From JACDBZ01 sp036262075 (GTDB taxonomy: Bacteria > Chloroflexota > Limnocylindria > QHBO01): DNA of 64,000 nucleotides. The stretch is taken from positions 133,092-197,091 of the forward strand of contig DATAJO010000022.1 of the NCBI GenBank assembly GCA_036262075.1, given 5' to 3'. A model generated the notes under the pieces. That model did not search any database. It was not told the DNA's origin and saw only the letters and a program-made list of their open reading frames with translations. Numbering within the stretch: the stretch's first letter is position 1; each line of letters opens with the position of its first letter. Made by a program: the position numbers and the translations under genes. Shown here one piece after another: positions 40,054 to 49,230 of the stretch.

Positions 40054-41060
40054 CGACCCGCATCGGCATCAACGGCTTCGGCCGCATCGGTCGCCAGACC
40101 CTCAAGGCCATCCTCGAGCGCCATCCCGATGCGCTCGAGGTCGTCGCCATCAACGATCTCGCCGACGACGAGACGAACGCCCACCTGTTCATGTACGACT
40201 CGACGTACGGCCGCTTCGACGGCGAGGTGTCGGCGGGCGAGAACGAGATCGTCGTGAACGGCACGAGCATCAAGTCGTTCACCGAGCGCGATCCGGCGGC
40301 GCTGCCGTGGGGCGACCTCGGCGTCGACATCGTCATCGAGTCGACCGGCATCTTCACCGATGCGACGAAGGCCGCCGCCCACCGCGAGGCGGGCGCGAAG
40401 AAGGTCATCATCTCGGCCCCGGCGAAGAACGAGGACGTCACCGTCGTCCTCGGGGTGAACGAGGACACGTACGACCCGGCCCAGCATCACATCGTCAGCA
40501 ACGCGAGCTGCACGACGAACGGGCTGGCCCTGCCGGCCAAGGTGATCTTCGACGCCTTCGGCATCGAGCGCGGCCTGATGACCACGGTCCACAGCTACAC
40601 GAACGACCAGAACGTGCTCGACGTGTTCCACAAGGACCTGCGCCGGGCCCGGAGCGCCGGCCAGAACATCATCCCCACCACGACCGGCGCGGCGAAGGCG
40701 CTGGCGCTCGTCATCCCCGAGCTGAAGGGCAAGTTCGACGGCTTCTCGCTGCGCGTGCCGACCCCCACGGTGAGCGTCATCGACTTCGTGGCCATCACCG
40801 AGAAGCCGGTGACCGCCGAGTCGGCGAACGAGGCGCTCCGCGCGGCCGCCGAGGGACCGATGAAGGGGCTGCTCGGCTTCACCACCGAGGAGCTGGTGAG
40901 CATGGACTTCAAGGGCGACGAGCGATCGAGCATCGTCGACGGGGCATCGACCATGGTCACCGGCGAGCACCTGCTGAAGGTCATCGCCTGGTACGACAAC
41001 GAGTGGGGCTACAGCTGCCGCGTCGCCGACCTGGCGAGCTACATGGCCGAGCGGCTGTAG
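40050..41060 (+). CDS. gap: Glyceraldehyde-3-phosphate dehydrogenase, type I
   Basis: 336 residues. NAD-binding RIGINGFGRIGRQTLKA, catalytic cysteine in SNASCTTNGLALP, catalytic histidine in TTVHSYTNDQNVLD, and WYDNEWGYSCR at the C-terminus. Second gene of the glycolytic operon. Confidence 0.97.
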   Translation: MTTRIGINGFGRIGRQTLKAILERHPDALEVVAINDLADDETNAHLFMYDSTYGRFDGEVSAGENEIVVNGTSIKSFTERDPAALPWGDLGVDIVIESTGIFTDATKAAAHREAGAKKVIISAPAKNEDVTVVLGVNEDTYDPAQHHIVSNASCTTNGLALPAKVIFDAFGIERGLMTTVHSYTNDQNVLDVFHKDLRRARSAGQNIIPTTTGAAKALALVIPELKGKFDGFSLRVPTPTVSVIDFVAITEKPVTAESANEALRAAAEGPMKGLLGFTTEELVSMDFKGDERSSIVDGASTMVTGEHLLKVIAWYDNEWGYSCRVADLASYMAERL

Positions 41061-41070
41061 GCGATCGCCG

Positions 41071-42342
41071 ATGGACAAGAAGACCGTCAGGGACGTCGAC
41101 GTCCGCGGCAAGCGGGTCTTCCTGCGCGCCGATCTCAACGTCCCGCTCGACGACGGCCGGATCACCGACGACACGCGGATCCGGGCCAGCCTGCCGACGA
41201 TCGTCTACCTCCTCGAGCGTGGCGCATCGGTCATCCTCGCCAGCCATCTCGGCCGGCCGAAGGGCAAGGTGAACGACGCGCTGCGCCTCAAGCCGGTCGC
41301 CGATCGGCTGAGCCAGCTGCTCGGGCGCCCCGTGCGGATGACCGGCGACGCCCTCGGGCCGGGGGTCCAGGTGGCGGTCGAGAAGCTGCGGCCCGGCGAC
41401 GTGCTGCTGCTCGAGAACCTCCGCTTCCACGCCGAGGAGGAGGCGAACGATCCGGAGTTCGCGAAGGCGCTGGCCTCGATGGCCGACCTGTACGTCAACG
41501 ACGCGTTCGGCGCGGCGCACCGCGCCCACGCCTCGACCGAGGGCATCACCCACTACCTGCCGGCGGTGGCGGGCCTGCTCATGGAGCGCGAGGTCGACTC
41601 GCTGTCGCGCCTGCTCGATCGGCCGGCGAAGCCGTTCCACTCGGTCATCGGCGGGGCGAAGGTCTCGGGCAAGCTCGAGGTGCTCCACGCGCTCCTCGGC
41701 CGCTGCCAGGCGGTCCTGCTCGGCGGGGGCATGGCGAACACGTTCCTCGCCGCCAAGGGCGTCGCGCTCGGCAAGAGCCTCGTCGAGGAGGAGATGCTCG
41801 AGGAGGCCGCGAAGGTCATCGCCGAGGCGCGGCGCAAGCGGGTCCGGCTCATGCTGCCGGTCGACGCCGTCGTCGCGCCGCAGATCCACCATCGGGCCAA
41901 GACGAAGGTCGTCGGCCTCGACGCCATCCCGCGCGACCAGATGGTCGTCGACATCGGTCCGGCGACGGTGGCCGCCTACACCGCGCACCTCGCCAAGGCG
42001 AAGACGGTGTTCTGGAACGGGCCGATGGGCGTCTTCGAGCAGCCGCAGATGGCGGAGGGCACGAAGGCCATCGCGCGCTTCCTGGCCGACAGGGCGCAGA
42101 AGGGCGTCGTGGTGGTGGTCGGCGGCGGCGACTCGGTGGCCGCGGTCGAGCAGCTCGGGCTGGCCGACAAGATGACCCACGTGAGCACCGGGGGCGGCGC
42201 GTCGCTCGAGTTCCTCGAGGGCAAGACGCTGCCCGGCATCGCGGCGCTCCTGCCGCGCGACGCGGAGCCCACGGCGCCGAAGGCCGCGAGGACGCCGGCC
42301 CGAACGCCGGCGAAGGCTCCCGCCAGGAAGGGGAAGGCATGA
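41071..42342 (+). CDS. pgk: Phosphoglycerate kinase with Ala/Lys-rich tail
   Basis: 423 residues. RADLNVPLDDGRITDDTRIRA, the HLGRPKG loop, VNDAFGAAHRAHAS, the hinge GPMGVFE and the nucleotide loop GGGDSVAAVEQLG are intact. The last 25 residues (AARTPARTPAKAPARKGKA) are an extra basic, Ala/Pro/Lys-rich tail not found in standard PGKs. Overlaps eno by four bases. Confidence 0.96.
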   Translation: MDKKTVRDVDVRGKRVFLRADLNVPLDDGRITDDTRIRASLPTIVYLLERGASVILASHLGRPKGKVNDALRLKPVADRLSQLLGRPVRMTGDALGPGVQVAVEKLRPGDVLLLENLRFHAEEEANDPEFAKALASMADLYVNDAFGAAHRAHASTEGITHYLPAVAGLLMEREVDSLSRLLDRPAKPFHSVIGGAKVSGKLEVLHALLGRCQAVLLGGGMANTFLAAKGVALGKSLVEEEMLEEAAKVIAEARRKRVRLMLPVDAVVAPQIHHRAKTKVVGLDAIPRDQMVVDIGPATVAAYTAHLAKAKTVFWNGPMGVFEQPQMAEGTKAIARFLADRAQKGVVVVVGGGDSVAAVEQLGLADKMTHVSTGGGASLEFLEGKTLPGIAALLPRDAEPTAPKAARTPARTPAKAPARKGKA

Positions 42343-43628
42343 CCGCGCTCATCGAGGACGTCATCGGCAGGGAGATCCTCGACTCCCGGGGCAACCCGAC
42401 CGTCGAGGTCGACGTGTTCCTCGACGACGGCTCGGTCGGGACGGCGATGGTGCCGTCCGGCGCCTCGACCGGCGCCCACGAGGCCGTCGAGCTCCGCGAC
42501 GGCGACGCCGAGCGCTACGGCGGGAAGGGCGTGCTCACCGCGGTGCGGCACGTGAACGAGACGATCCGGCCGGAGCTGACCGGCATCGACGCCCTCGACC
42601 AGGTCTCGCTCGACCGGCTCCTCGTCGAGCTCGACGGCACGCCGAACAAGTCGAAGCTCGGCGCCAACGCGCTGCTCGGGGTCAGCCTGGCCGTGGCCCA
42701 TGCCGCCGCCGAGTCCGTCGGCCTGCCGCTGTACCGCTACCTTGGCGGGGCCGGCGCCCGCACCCTGCCGGTGCCGCTGGTGAACATCCTCAACGGCGGC
42801 AAGCACGCGGTCGACTCGACCGACTTCCAGGAGTTCATGATCGCGCCGCTCGGCGCGCCCTCGTTCCGCGAGGCCCTGCGCTGGGCGGCCGAGACGTTCC
42901 ACGCGCTCGGCACGCTCCTCCACGAGCAGGGGCTGACGACGACGGTCGGTGACGAGGGCGGCTACGCCCCGAGCCTCGGCTCGAACGAGGACGCCATCGC
43001 CGCGGTCATGACCGCCATCGAGCGCGCCGGCTACCAGCCCGGCGAGCAGATCGCCATCGCCCTCGACCCGGCGACGACCGAGCTGTTCTCCGACGGCCGA
43101 TACACCCTGGCGCGCGAGGACCGCACGCTGACCTCGGCCGAGCTCGTCGACTTCTGGGCCGATTGGGCCGATCGCTACCCGATCGTCAGCATCGAGGACG
43201 GCCTGGCCGAGGACGACTGGAGCGGCTGGGCCGAGCTCACCGCCCGCCTCGGGGAGCGGGTCCAGCTCGTCGGCGACGACCTGCTGGTGACGAACACGGC
43301 GCGCCTCGAGCGCGCGATCCGCGAGCGCGCCGCCAACAGCATCCTCGTGAAGCTCAACCAGATCGGCACGCTGACCGAGACGATCGAGGCGGTCGAGATG
43401 GCCCAGCGCGCCGGCTGGACGGCGATCATCAGCCATCGCTCGGGCGAGACCGAGGACACGACGATCGCCGACCTCGTGGTGGCGCTCAACACCGGGCAGA
43501 TCAAGACCGGCTCCACGAGTCGGGGCGAGCGGACGGCGAAGTACAACCGCCTCCTCCGGATCGAGGAGGAGCTGGCCGATGCCGCGGTCTACCCGGGCCG
43601 ATCGGCGTTCGCCGCCAGCCGCGCCTGA
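42339..43628 (+). CDS. eno: Enolase
   Basis: 429 residues. IEDVIGREILDSRGNPTVEVDV, metal ligand region SIEDGLAEDDW, and GDDLLVTN. The active-site lysine is in LVKLNQIGTLTET, with the ISHRSGETEDT loop after it. Last gene of the operon, followed by a strong terminator. No triosephosphate isomerase gene is in the cluster. Confidence 0.97.
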   Translation: MTALIEDVIGREILDSRGNPTVEVDVFLDDGSVGTAMVPSGASTGAHEAVELRDGDAERYGGKGVLTAVRHVNETIRPELTGIDALDQVSLDRLLVELDGTPNKSKLGANALLGVSLAVAHAAAESVGLPLYRYLGGAGARTLPVPLVNILNGGKHAVDSTDFQEFMIAPLGAPSFREALRWAAETFHALGTLLHEQGLTTTVGDEGGYAPSLGSNEDAIAAVMTAIERAGYQPGEQIAIALDPATTELFSDGRYTLAREDRTLTSAELVDFWADWADRYPIVSIEDGLAEDDWSGWAELTARLGERVQLVGDDLLVTNTARLERAIRERAANSILVKLNQIGTLTETIEAVEMAQRAGWTAIISHRSGETEDTTIADLVVALNTGQIKTGSTSRGERTAKYNRLLRIEEELADAAVYPGRSAFAASRA

Positions 43629-43643
43629 CCGCCGCCGGATAGC

Positions 43644-43674
43644 CGACGACCCCGGCCGCTGGCCGGGGTCGTCG
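43644..43674. terminator. Bidirectional terminator between eno and rpsT
   Basis: Fourteen-base perfect stem (CGACGACCCCGGCC and its complement) with loop GCT, between convergent genes. Confidence 0.85.
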
Positions 43675-43694
43675 AGTCTGCGGTCGTCGAGCCG

Positions 43695-44216
43695 TCAGGA
43701 CTCGTCGGTCTCCTTCGTCTTTGCGCGGCGCCGGGCGGCGGCCGCGTCGCGGCTGGCACGAGTGACGGCGACCTTCGCCTTGCCGGCAGCGGTGCGCGGT
43801 CGATCGGCGGCCTTGCCGGCGGCGGCCTTCGAGGCCTTGGCGGCGGCGACCTTCTTGCGCTGCGCGGTCTTGCTGGCCGTGGTCCGCTTCTTCGCGGTCG
43901 CGGTGGCGGCCTCGACGTCGTCGAGGAGGTGCGCGGCGTTGACCTTGGCCATGAGCCGGCTCTTGCGCCGCGCGGCCTGGTTCGGGTGGATGATGCCCTT
44001 CTCCGCGGCCTTGTCGAGCGTGCTGATCGCCGCGGTGACGGCCGCGGGGCCGTCGCCCTCGACACGGCCGAGCGCGATCTCGGAGGCGCGCTGCACGAGC
44101 GTCTTCGCCGTGCTCCGCGTGCGGCGGTTCACCACACGGCGGCGGAGCGCCTGGCGCACGCGCTTCAGGGCGGAGGGCGTGCGCGCGCCCTTCCAGGTTC
44201 GGGCTGTTCTTGCCAC
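43695..44216 (-). CDS. rpsT: 30S ribosomal protein S20 with long C-terminal extension
   Basis: 173 residues, twice the normal ~88. The S20 core is residues about 1-90: SALKRVRQALRRRVVNRRTRS, AAISTLDKAAEKGIIHPNQAARRKSRL. After it come about 80 residues rich in Lys, Ala and Thr (KKRTTASKTAQRKKVAAAKA), histone-like. GTG 44216 is chosen for the GAGGA six bases upstream and because the S20 core begins there; the ATG at 44258 has no such support. Confidence 0.9.
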   Translation of the reverse strand: MARTARTWKGARTPSALKRVRQALRRRVVNRRTRSTAKTLVQRASEIALGRVEGDGPAAVTAAISTLDKAAEKGIIHPNQAARRKSRLMAKVNAAHLLDDVEAATATAKKRTTASKTAQRKKVAAAKASKAAAGKAADRPRTAAGKAKVAVTRASRDAAAARRRAKTKETDES

Positions 44217-44282
44217 GTAGGTCCTCAGCTGGTGTTGAACGGCACGGTCTGACGGCACTCACGAGAGGCCGCGGGAGGCGGG

Positions 44283-44288
44283 AGTATA
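44283..44288 (-). promoter_or_regulatory. -10 of rpsT
   Basis: TATACT on the minus strand, about 66 bases before the GTG; leader roughly 60 bases with GAGGA, unlike the leaderless genes nearby. Confidence 0.5.
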
Positions 44289-44484
44289 GCATACGGCCAT
44301 CCCATCGGGCCACTCGACAGATGGGCCCGCAGCGGTGACAATCGCCCGCGAGCGACCGGCGAGCCCGAGTTCGGTCGCCGCTGCACGGAGACGAGATCGA
44401 GGGGACCCGCAACAGCTGCCAGAGCCGCTTCCGCTGCGCAGCGCGTGCAACGCGCCGCGGACGTCGTGCGTCCCTCCACCGCCC

Positions 44485-46371
44485 ATGACCACCTCCACGC
44501 TCAGCAACCGCATCGGCCTGCGGTTCGGACCTCCTCCGTGGCGCCGCTCCTTCCTCGCCGGCTTCCTCGTCACCATGCTCGTCGGGCTCGCGGCGCTCAC
44601 CGCCACCTCGGCCGCCGTCGGGATGACCACCGGCGGATCGGTCATGCCCGGCGTGTCGGTCGGCGGCATCAGCCTGGCCGGCCTCGACCGCGAGGCGGCA
44701 CGGCAGCGCCTGCTCGAGGAGCTTCCTTCGCTGAGCGCCGGCAGCGCGACGATCGTCGCCGATGGCGTCGAGACCGCCATCCCGTTCGCCGACCTCGGTC
44801 GCGGGTACGAGACCGACGTCATGCTCGACGCCGCCTTCGCCATCGGTCGGGGCGGCGATCCCCTGACCGATGGGCTCGGGCGGCTCCGCGCCATCGTGCG
44901 CCCGACCTCGCTGCCGGTCGTCGTCCACGCCTACGACCCGGCGGCCCTCGACGCCGCGGCCGCCGGCGTCGCTCGCGCCGTGACCGAGCACCCGCGCGAG
45001 GCCCACGTCGTGACCCCCGGCTACGAGGTCGCGCCGGCCAGCGACGGGCGCGTCCTGACCGCCGATGCCGTGCGCGAGGCGCTCGCCGCTCCGCTGGCCA
45101 CCACCAGCGCCGACGACATCCGCATCGCGCTCGAGACGAGCGTGGTCGAGCCGATCGTCAGCACGGAGGAGGCGACCGCGGCCGCCGAGGCCGCCCGCGC
45201 CGCCACCGCCCGCGGGTTCACGTTCAGCATTCCTGGCGCCGATGGGGACGAGATGCCGCTGGCGGTGTCGGCCGAGACGATCGCCTCCTGGATCACGTTC
45301 GGCCCGCAGGGCAGCGACGACTACGCCATGCGCATCGACCGCGTCGCCGCCGAGCGCTGGATGGCCGGCCTCGCCGCGCACGTCGATCGCGAGCCGGTCG
45401 ACGCCCAGTTCAGCGTCGCCGGCTCGGGCCTGGGTGCCGTCATTCCCGCCGTCGACGGCCGCGTCCTGAACGTCACCGCCAGCACCGACGGCATCCTCGA
45501 CGCCCTCGCGGCGCGGGTCGCGGGCAGCGACGCGACGAGCCTCGACCTGACGGTCGACGTCAGCGAGCCCGGCTTCACCACGGCCGAGGCGGAGGAGATC
45601 CTGCCGCAGATGCGGATGGTGTCGTCGTGGACGACGCACTACGTCCCCGGCGACGGCAACGGCTTCGGCAACAACATCAGCATCCCGGCCTGGGACCTCG
45701 ACGGCTACACCATCGCCCCGGGCGAGTGGTTCAGCTTCTGGGGCGGCATCGGCCCGGTGACCGTCGATCGCGGCTACCGCTACGGCGGCGCGATCATCAA
45801 CGGCCGCAGCGTGCCGAACGGCGCCCTGGCGGGTGGCATCTGCTCGACCTCGACCACGCTGTTCAACGCGGCCATGCGCTTCGGCCTCGAGATCGGCGAG
45901 CGGGAGAACCACTACTACTACATCGACCGCTACCCGACCGGGCTGGACGCCACGGTGGCCATCGTCAACGACGACGTCACCGACATGACGTTCCGCAACG
46001 ACACCGAGCACCCGATCGTCATCCGCGGCTTCGGGACGCCGGGCCAGGTCACGTTCCAGCTGTGGAGCGTGCCGAACGGCCGGACCGTGGCGCTGAGCGA
46101 CCCGATCATCAGCGACCGCCGCTCGGCGATCGAGACGACGCAGCTCGACCCGAGCATGGCGCCCGGCACCGCGCGCCGTGTCGAGTTCCCGCACAACGGC
46201 TTCAACGTCAGCGTGTCGCGCACGGTGTACGCGCCGGACGGCACGGTCCTCCACCAGAACACCTGGTTCAGCGACTACCGCGCGGTGAACGGCATCACCC
46301 TCGTCGGTCCGACCCCGGCGGCCCCGCCGCCGGACGACGACGATGACGACGACGAGGAGCCCGCGCCGTAG
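44485..46371 (+). CDS. VanW-family membrane-anchored cell-wall protein
   Basis: 628 residues. N-terminal membrane helix (about 27-48), then two peptidoglycan-binding-like (YoaR/PG_binding_4) domains: VSVGGISLAGLDREAARQRL and a second about residues 235-350. The VanW domain follows (about 385-545): FSFWGGIGPVTVDRGYRYGGAII, GGICSTSTTLFNAAMRFGLEI, HYYYIDRYPTGLDATV. An acidic tail of Asp/Glu ends the protein. Role in wall metabolism is inferred; VanW itself has no proven activity known to me. ATG 44485 gives the normal N-terminus. Confidence 0.86.
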   Translation: MTTSTLSNRIGLRFGPPPWRRSFLAGFLVTMLVGLAALTATSAAVGMTTGGSVMPGVSVGGISLAGLDREAARQRLLEELPSLSAGSATIVADGVETAIPFADLGRGYETDVMLDAAFAIGRGGDPLTDGLGRLRAIVRPTSLPVVVHAYDPAALDAAAAGVARAVTEHPREAHVVTPGYEVAPASDGRVLTADAVREALAAPLATTSADDIRIALETSVVEPIVSTEEATAAAEAARAATARGFTFSIPGADGDEMPLAVSAETIASWITFGPQGSDDYAMRIDRVAAERWMAGLAAHVDREPVDAQFSVAGSGLGAVIPAVDGRVLNVTASTDGILDALAARVAGSDATSLDLTVDVSEPGFTTAEAEEILPQMRMVSSWTTHYVPGDGNGFGNNISIPAWDLDGYTIAPGEWFSFWGGIGPVTVDRGYRYGGAIINGRSVPNGALAGGICSTSTTLFNAAMRFGLEIGERENHYYYIDRYPTGLDATVAIVNDDVTDMTFRNDTEHPIVIRGFGTPGQVTFQLWSVPNGRTVALSDPIISDRRSAIETTQLDPSMAPGTARRVEFPHNGFNVSVSRTVYAPDGTVLHQNTWFSDYRAVNGITLVGPTPAAPPPDDDDDDDEEPAP

Positions 46372-46400
46372 GGCATCCGGGACGACGCGCCGCGCTCCGC

Positions 46401-46406
46401 TAGACT
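46401..46406 (+). promoter_or_regulatory. -10 of lepA
   Basis: TAGACT ending seven bases before GTG 46414; leaderless spacing. Confidence 0.55.
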
Positions 46407-46413
46407 CCGGCGG

Positions 46414-48228
46414 GTGATCCCCCCGGAGCGCATCCGCAACTTCAGCATCGTCGCGCACATCGACCACGGGAAGTCGACCCTGGCCGATCGGCTGCTCGAG
46501 GCGACGCATACCATCGACAAGCGCCAGATGACCTCGCAGGTCCTCGATTCGATGGACCTCGAGCGCGAGAAGGGCATCACCATCAAGGCGCGCGCCGTGC
46601 GGCTCCACTACGACGCCGGCGACGGCCAGACGTACGCGCTCAACCTCATCGACACGCCCGGCCACGTCGACTTCACGTACGAGGTGAGCCGATCCCTCCA
46701 GGCCTGCGAGGGGGCGATCCTGGTCGTCGACGCCAGCCAGGGGATCGAGGCCCAGACGCTCGCCAACGTCCACCTGGCGCTGGCGCAGAACCTCGCCATC
46801 ATCCCGGTCATCAACAAGATCGACCTGCCCTCGGCCGACCCGGAGATGGTCATGGCCGAGCTGGAGGAGACGCTCGCCATCCCGCGCGAGGAGGTCATCC
46901 TCGCCTCGGCCAAGGAGGGGATCGGCGTGCCGGAGATCCTCGAGGCCATCGTGGCGCGGGTCCCGCCGCCGAAGGCGGACGCATCGGCTCCGTTGCGGGC
47001 GCTCGTGTTCGACAGCCACTACGACCCGTACAAGGGCGTGGTCGCCTACGTGCGGCTCGCGTCGGGGACGCTCCACGATCACGACCGGACCCGGTTCATG
47101 GCCACCGGCGCCGAATCGGAGATCCTCGAGCTCGGCTACTTCCGACCCCAGCCGGTGCCGACGAAGCGGCTCGTGGCCGGCGAGGTCGGCTACGTGGCGA
47201 CCGGCCTGAAGAGCATCCGCGACGCGCAGGTCGGCGACACCCTGACCTCGGCCGCCCGACCGGCCGATGCCCCCCTGCCCGGCTACCAGGAGCCGCTGCC
47301 GCTCGTGTTCGCCGGCATCTACCCGGTCCGCGGCGACGACTATCCCGAGCTGCGCGACGCGCTCGACAGGCTCCACCTCAACGACGCCGGCTTCGTGTAC
47401 GAGCCGGAGTCGTCGGCCGCGCTCGGCTTCGGGTTCCGCTGCGGCTTCCTCGGCCTGCTCCACATGGAGATCGTCCAGGAGCGGCTCGAGCGCGAGTTCG
47501 ACCTCGACCTCATCGCCTCGGCGCCGAGCGTCGAGTACCGGGTCAAGCTCCACCATCGCGACGAGGAGATCGTCGTCGACAACCCGGCCAAGATGCCGAA
47601 CGTCGGCGAGATCGAGCAGATCAGCGAGCCGTGGGTGGCGGTGCAGGTCATCACCCCGACCGAGTACATCGGCCCGCTCATGGAGCTCGCCACGAGCCGG
47701 CGCGGCGAGTTCCAGAACATGGAGTACCTCGACCCGAATCGGGTGAACCTCCATTTCGAGATGCCGCTCGGCGAGCTGATCATCGACTTCTACGACCAGC
47801 TGAAGAGCCGATCCAGCGGGTACGCCAGCCTCGACTACACGTACATCGGCTACCGGCCGGGCGACCTCGTCAAGCTCGACGTGCTCGTCGCCGGCGAGCC
47901 GGTCGACGCGCTCAGCCTCATCGTCCATCGGTCGAACGCGTACCGGGCCGGCAAGGCGCTGGTCGAGAAGCTCAAGGAGCTCATCCCGCGCCAGATGTTC
48001 GAAGTGCCGGTCCAGGCCGCCATCGGCTCGCATATCATCTCGCGCGAGACCATCCGGGCCATGCGCAAGAACGTCATCGCCAAGTGCTACGGCGGGGACG
48101 TGACGCGCAAGCGGAAGCTGCTCGAGAAGCAGAAGGAAGGGAAGCAGCGCATGAAGCGGGTCGGTTCGGTCGAGATCCCGCAGGACGCCTTCCTGGCGGT
48201 GCTGCGCATGAACGAGGGCACGTCGTGA
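46414..48228 (+). CDS. lepA: Elongation factor 4 (LepA)
   Basis: 604 residues, normal length. G1 AHIDHGKSTL, G2 region ERERGITI-like (LEREKGITIKA), G3 DTPGHVDF, G4 NKIDLPSA; LepA-specific C-terminal domain with RSSGYASLDYTYIGYRPGDLVKLD. Translational GTPase acting on stalled or mis-translocated ribosomes. Starts with GTG and no leader. Confidence 0.97.
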   Translation: MIPPERIRNFSIVAHIDHGKSTLADRLLEATHTIDKRQMTSQVLDSMDLEREKGITIKARAVRLHYDAGDGQTYALNLIDTPGHVDFTYEVSRSLQACEGAILVVDASQGIEAQTLANVHLALAQNLAIIPVINKIDLPSADPEMVMAELEETLAIPREEVILASAKEGIGVPEILEAIVARVPPPKADASAPLRALVFDSHYDPYKGVVAYVRLASGTLHDHDRTRFMATGAESEILELGYFRPQPVPTKRLVAGEVGYVATGLKSIRDAQVGDTLTSAARPADAPLPGYQEPLPLVFAGIYPVRGDDYPELRDALDRLHLNDAGFVYEPESSAALGFGFRCGFLGLLHMEIVQERLEREFDLDLIASAPSVEYRVKLHHRDEEIVVDNPAKMPNVGEIEQISEPWVAVQVITPTEYIGPLMELATSRRGEFQNMEYLDPNRVNLHFEMPLGELIIDFYDQLKSRSSGYASLDYTYIGYRPGDLVKLDVLVAGEPVDALSLIVHRSNAYRAGKALVEKLKELIPRQMFEVPVQAAIGSHIISRETIRAMRKNVIAKCYGGDVTRKRKLLEKQKEGKQRMKRVGSVEIPQDAFLAVLRMNEGTS

Positions 48229-48271
48229 GCGTGAGCCGATGCGGCCGCGCCGGGCCGAGGGTGCCCCGGCG

Positions 48272-48934
48272 ATGAACTTCGTCGACTCCCTGCGCCTGGC
48301 GATCGCGCTCGGCCTGACGCTGTTCCTCGTCCTGCTCCGCTTCGACTCGGAGCGGATCATGCGCAGCGACTACTTCCGCTATCGCACGCCGTGGCTCGGG
48401 CCGGTCAGCTACTACATCCTCGTCATCGGCTTCGCGATCGGCATCGCGATCATCCTGCCCGAGGGTCGGCTGCAGCTGTTCCTCACCGGCGGCGACTCCG
48501 ACGCGATGCTGCCGGTCATGCTCGGCTTCGTCGTCGTGGCGCTGCTCAACGCGGCGGCGCTCGCCTTCCTGCGCTACGGCGGGATCCTGCCGCTCCCGAT
48601 CGAGCTGCTCCCCACGCGGGTCCTCGGCGCCGCCGCCAGCGCCGTGGCCGAGGAGCTCCAGTTCCGCTCGATCGTCCTCGGCATGCTCCTGTTCGCCGGC
48701 CTCGACGCCGGCTGGGCGATCGCCGTGCAGGCCCTCGTCTACGGCCTCGCCCATCGGCGGCTGTGGCGGGAGCGCGACTGGTACTTCATCGCGGTCTCGG
48801 TGCTCCTCGGCTGGGCCGCCGGCGCCGTGACCGTCCAGACCGGCTCGGTCATCCCGGCCATCGTCGCGCACTTCGCCGTCACGATGAGCTTCTTCGCCTT
48901 CGCCGGAGGGCGGCTCCGCCAGCGCCCCATCTGA
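48272..48934 (+). CDS. CPBP-family intramembrane protease
   Basis: 220 residues, about six to seven membrane helices. The family motifs are present: EEXXXR in AVAEELQFRSIV (about 127-138), YGLAH and AIVAHF. This makes it a probable glutamyl-type intramembrane protease (Abi/CPBP). ATG 48239 would add 11 residues and is possible. Substrate unknown. Confidence 0.82.
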   Translation: MNFVDSLRLAIALGLTLFLVLLRFDSERIMRSDYFRYRTPWLGPVSYYILVIGFAIGIAIILPEGRLQLFLTGGDSDAMLPVMLGFVVVALLNAAALAFLRYGGILPLPIELLPTRVLGAAASAVAEELQFRSIVLGMLLFAGLDAGWAIAVQALVYGLAHRRLWRERDWYFIAVSVLLGWAAGAVTVQTGSVIPAIVAHFAVTMSFFAFAGGRLRQRPI

Positions 48935-48950
48935 CCCTCGATGGCGCCCG

Positions 48951-49060
48951 TGCGTCGGTGCGGTTCGGTGCGGTTCGGTGCGGCGATGCGGTCGGTGCGG
49001 TCGGTGCGCCGGTGCGGCGATGCGGTCGGTGCGGTCGGTGCGGTTGGTGCGACGATGCGG
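48951..49060. repeat. Short-unit tandem repeat (GGTGCGGTC-like, 34-bp higher-order unit)
   Basis: Degenerate 9-10-base units (GGTGCGGTC, GGTGCGGTTC, GATGCGGTC) fill 110 bases. A 34-base higher unit beginning GGTGCGGCGATGCGG repeats at 48977 and 49011. It lies in the gap between the CPBP and Nudix genes (48935-49230); the rest of that gap holds no supported gene, only a CCCAG-type run before the Nudix promoter. Confidence 0.8.
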
Positions 49061-49218
49061 CCTTCGGCAGGCGTAAGGACCGCTCCGACGCCATTTCGCA
49101 TGCTGGGCACCGCATCCTGACCGCTGAGGGGCCCGATCCGCCTGCGGATGTCCGCACAGCGACCGCCGAGCGGCCCATACGCAGCCCATCCACCGCATCC
49201 GCCCAGCCCAGCCCAGCC

Positions 49219-49224
49219 TAGACT
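49219..49224 (+). promoter_or_regulatory. -10 of the Nudix gene
   Basis: TAGACT ending six bases before ATG 49231; leaderless spacing. Confidence 0.5.
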
Positions 49225-49230
49225 CGGGGC

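Noticed and set aside
43501..48360. Open frame of 1619 codons on the minus strand across rpsT, VanW and lepA
   Set aside because: It is antisense to lepA and VanW, whose conserved motifs are on the plus strand. The product is low-complexity Arg/Asp/Glu, and long antisense frames are expected at this GC content.
48951..49060. CRISPR array
   Set aside because: Units are contiguous 9-10-base repeats without unique spacers, and there are no cas genes.
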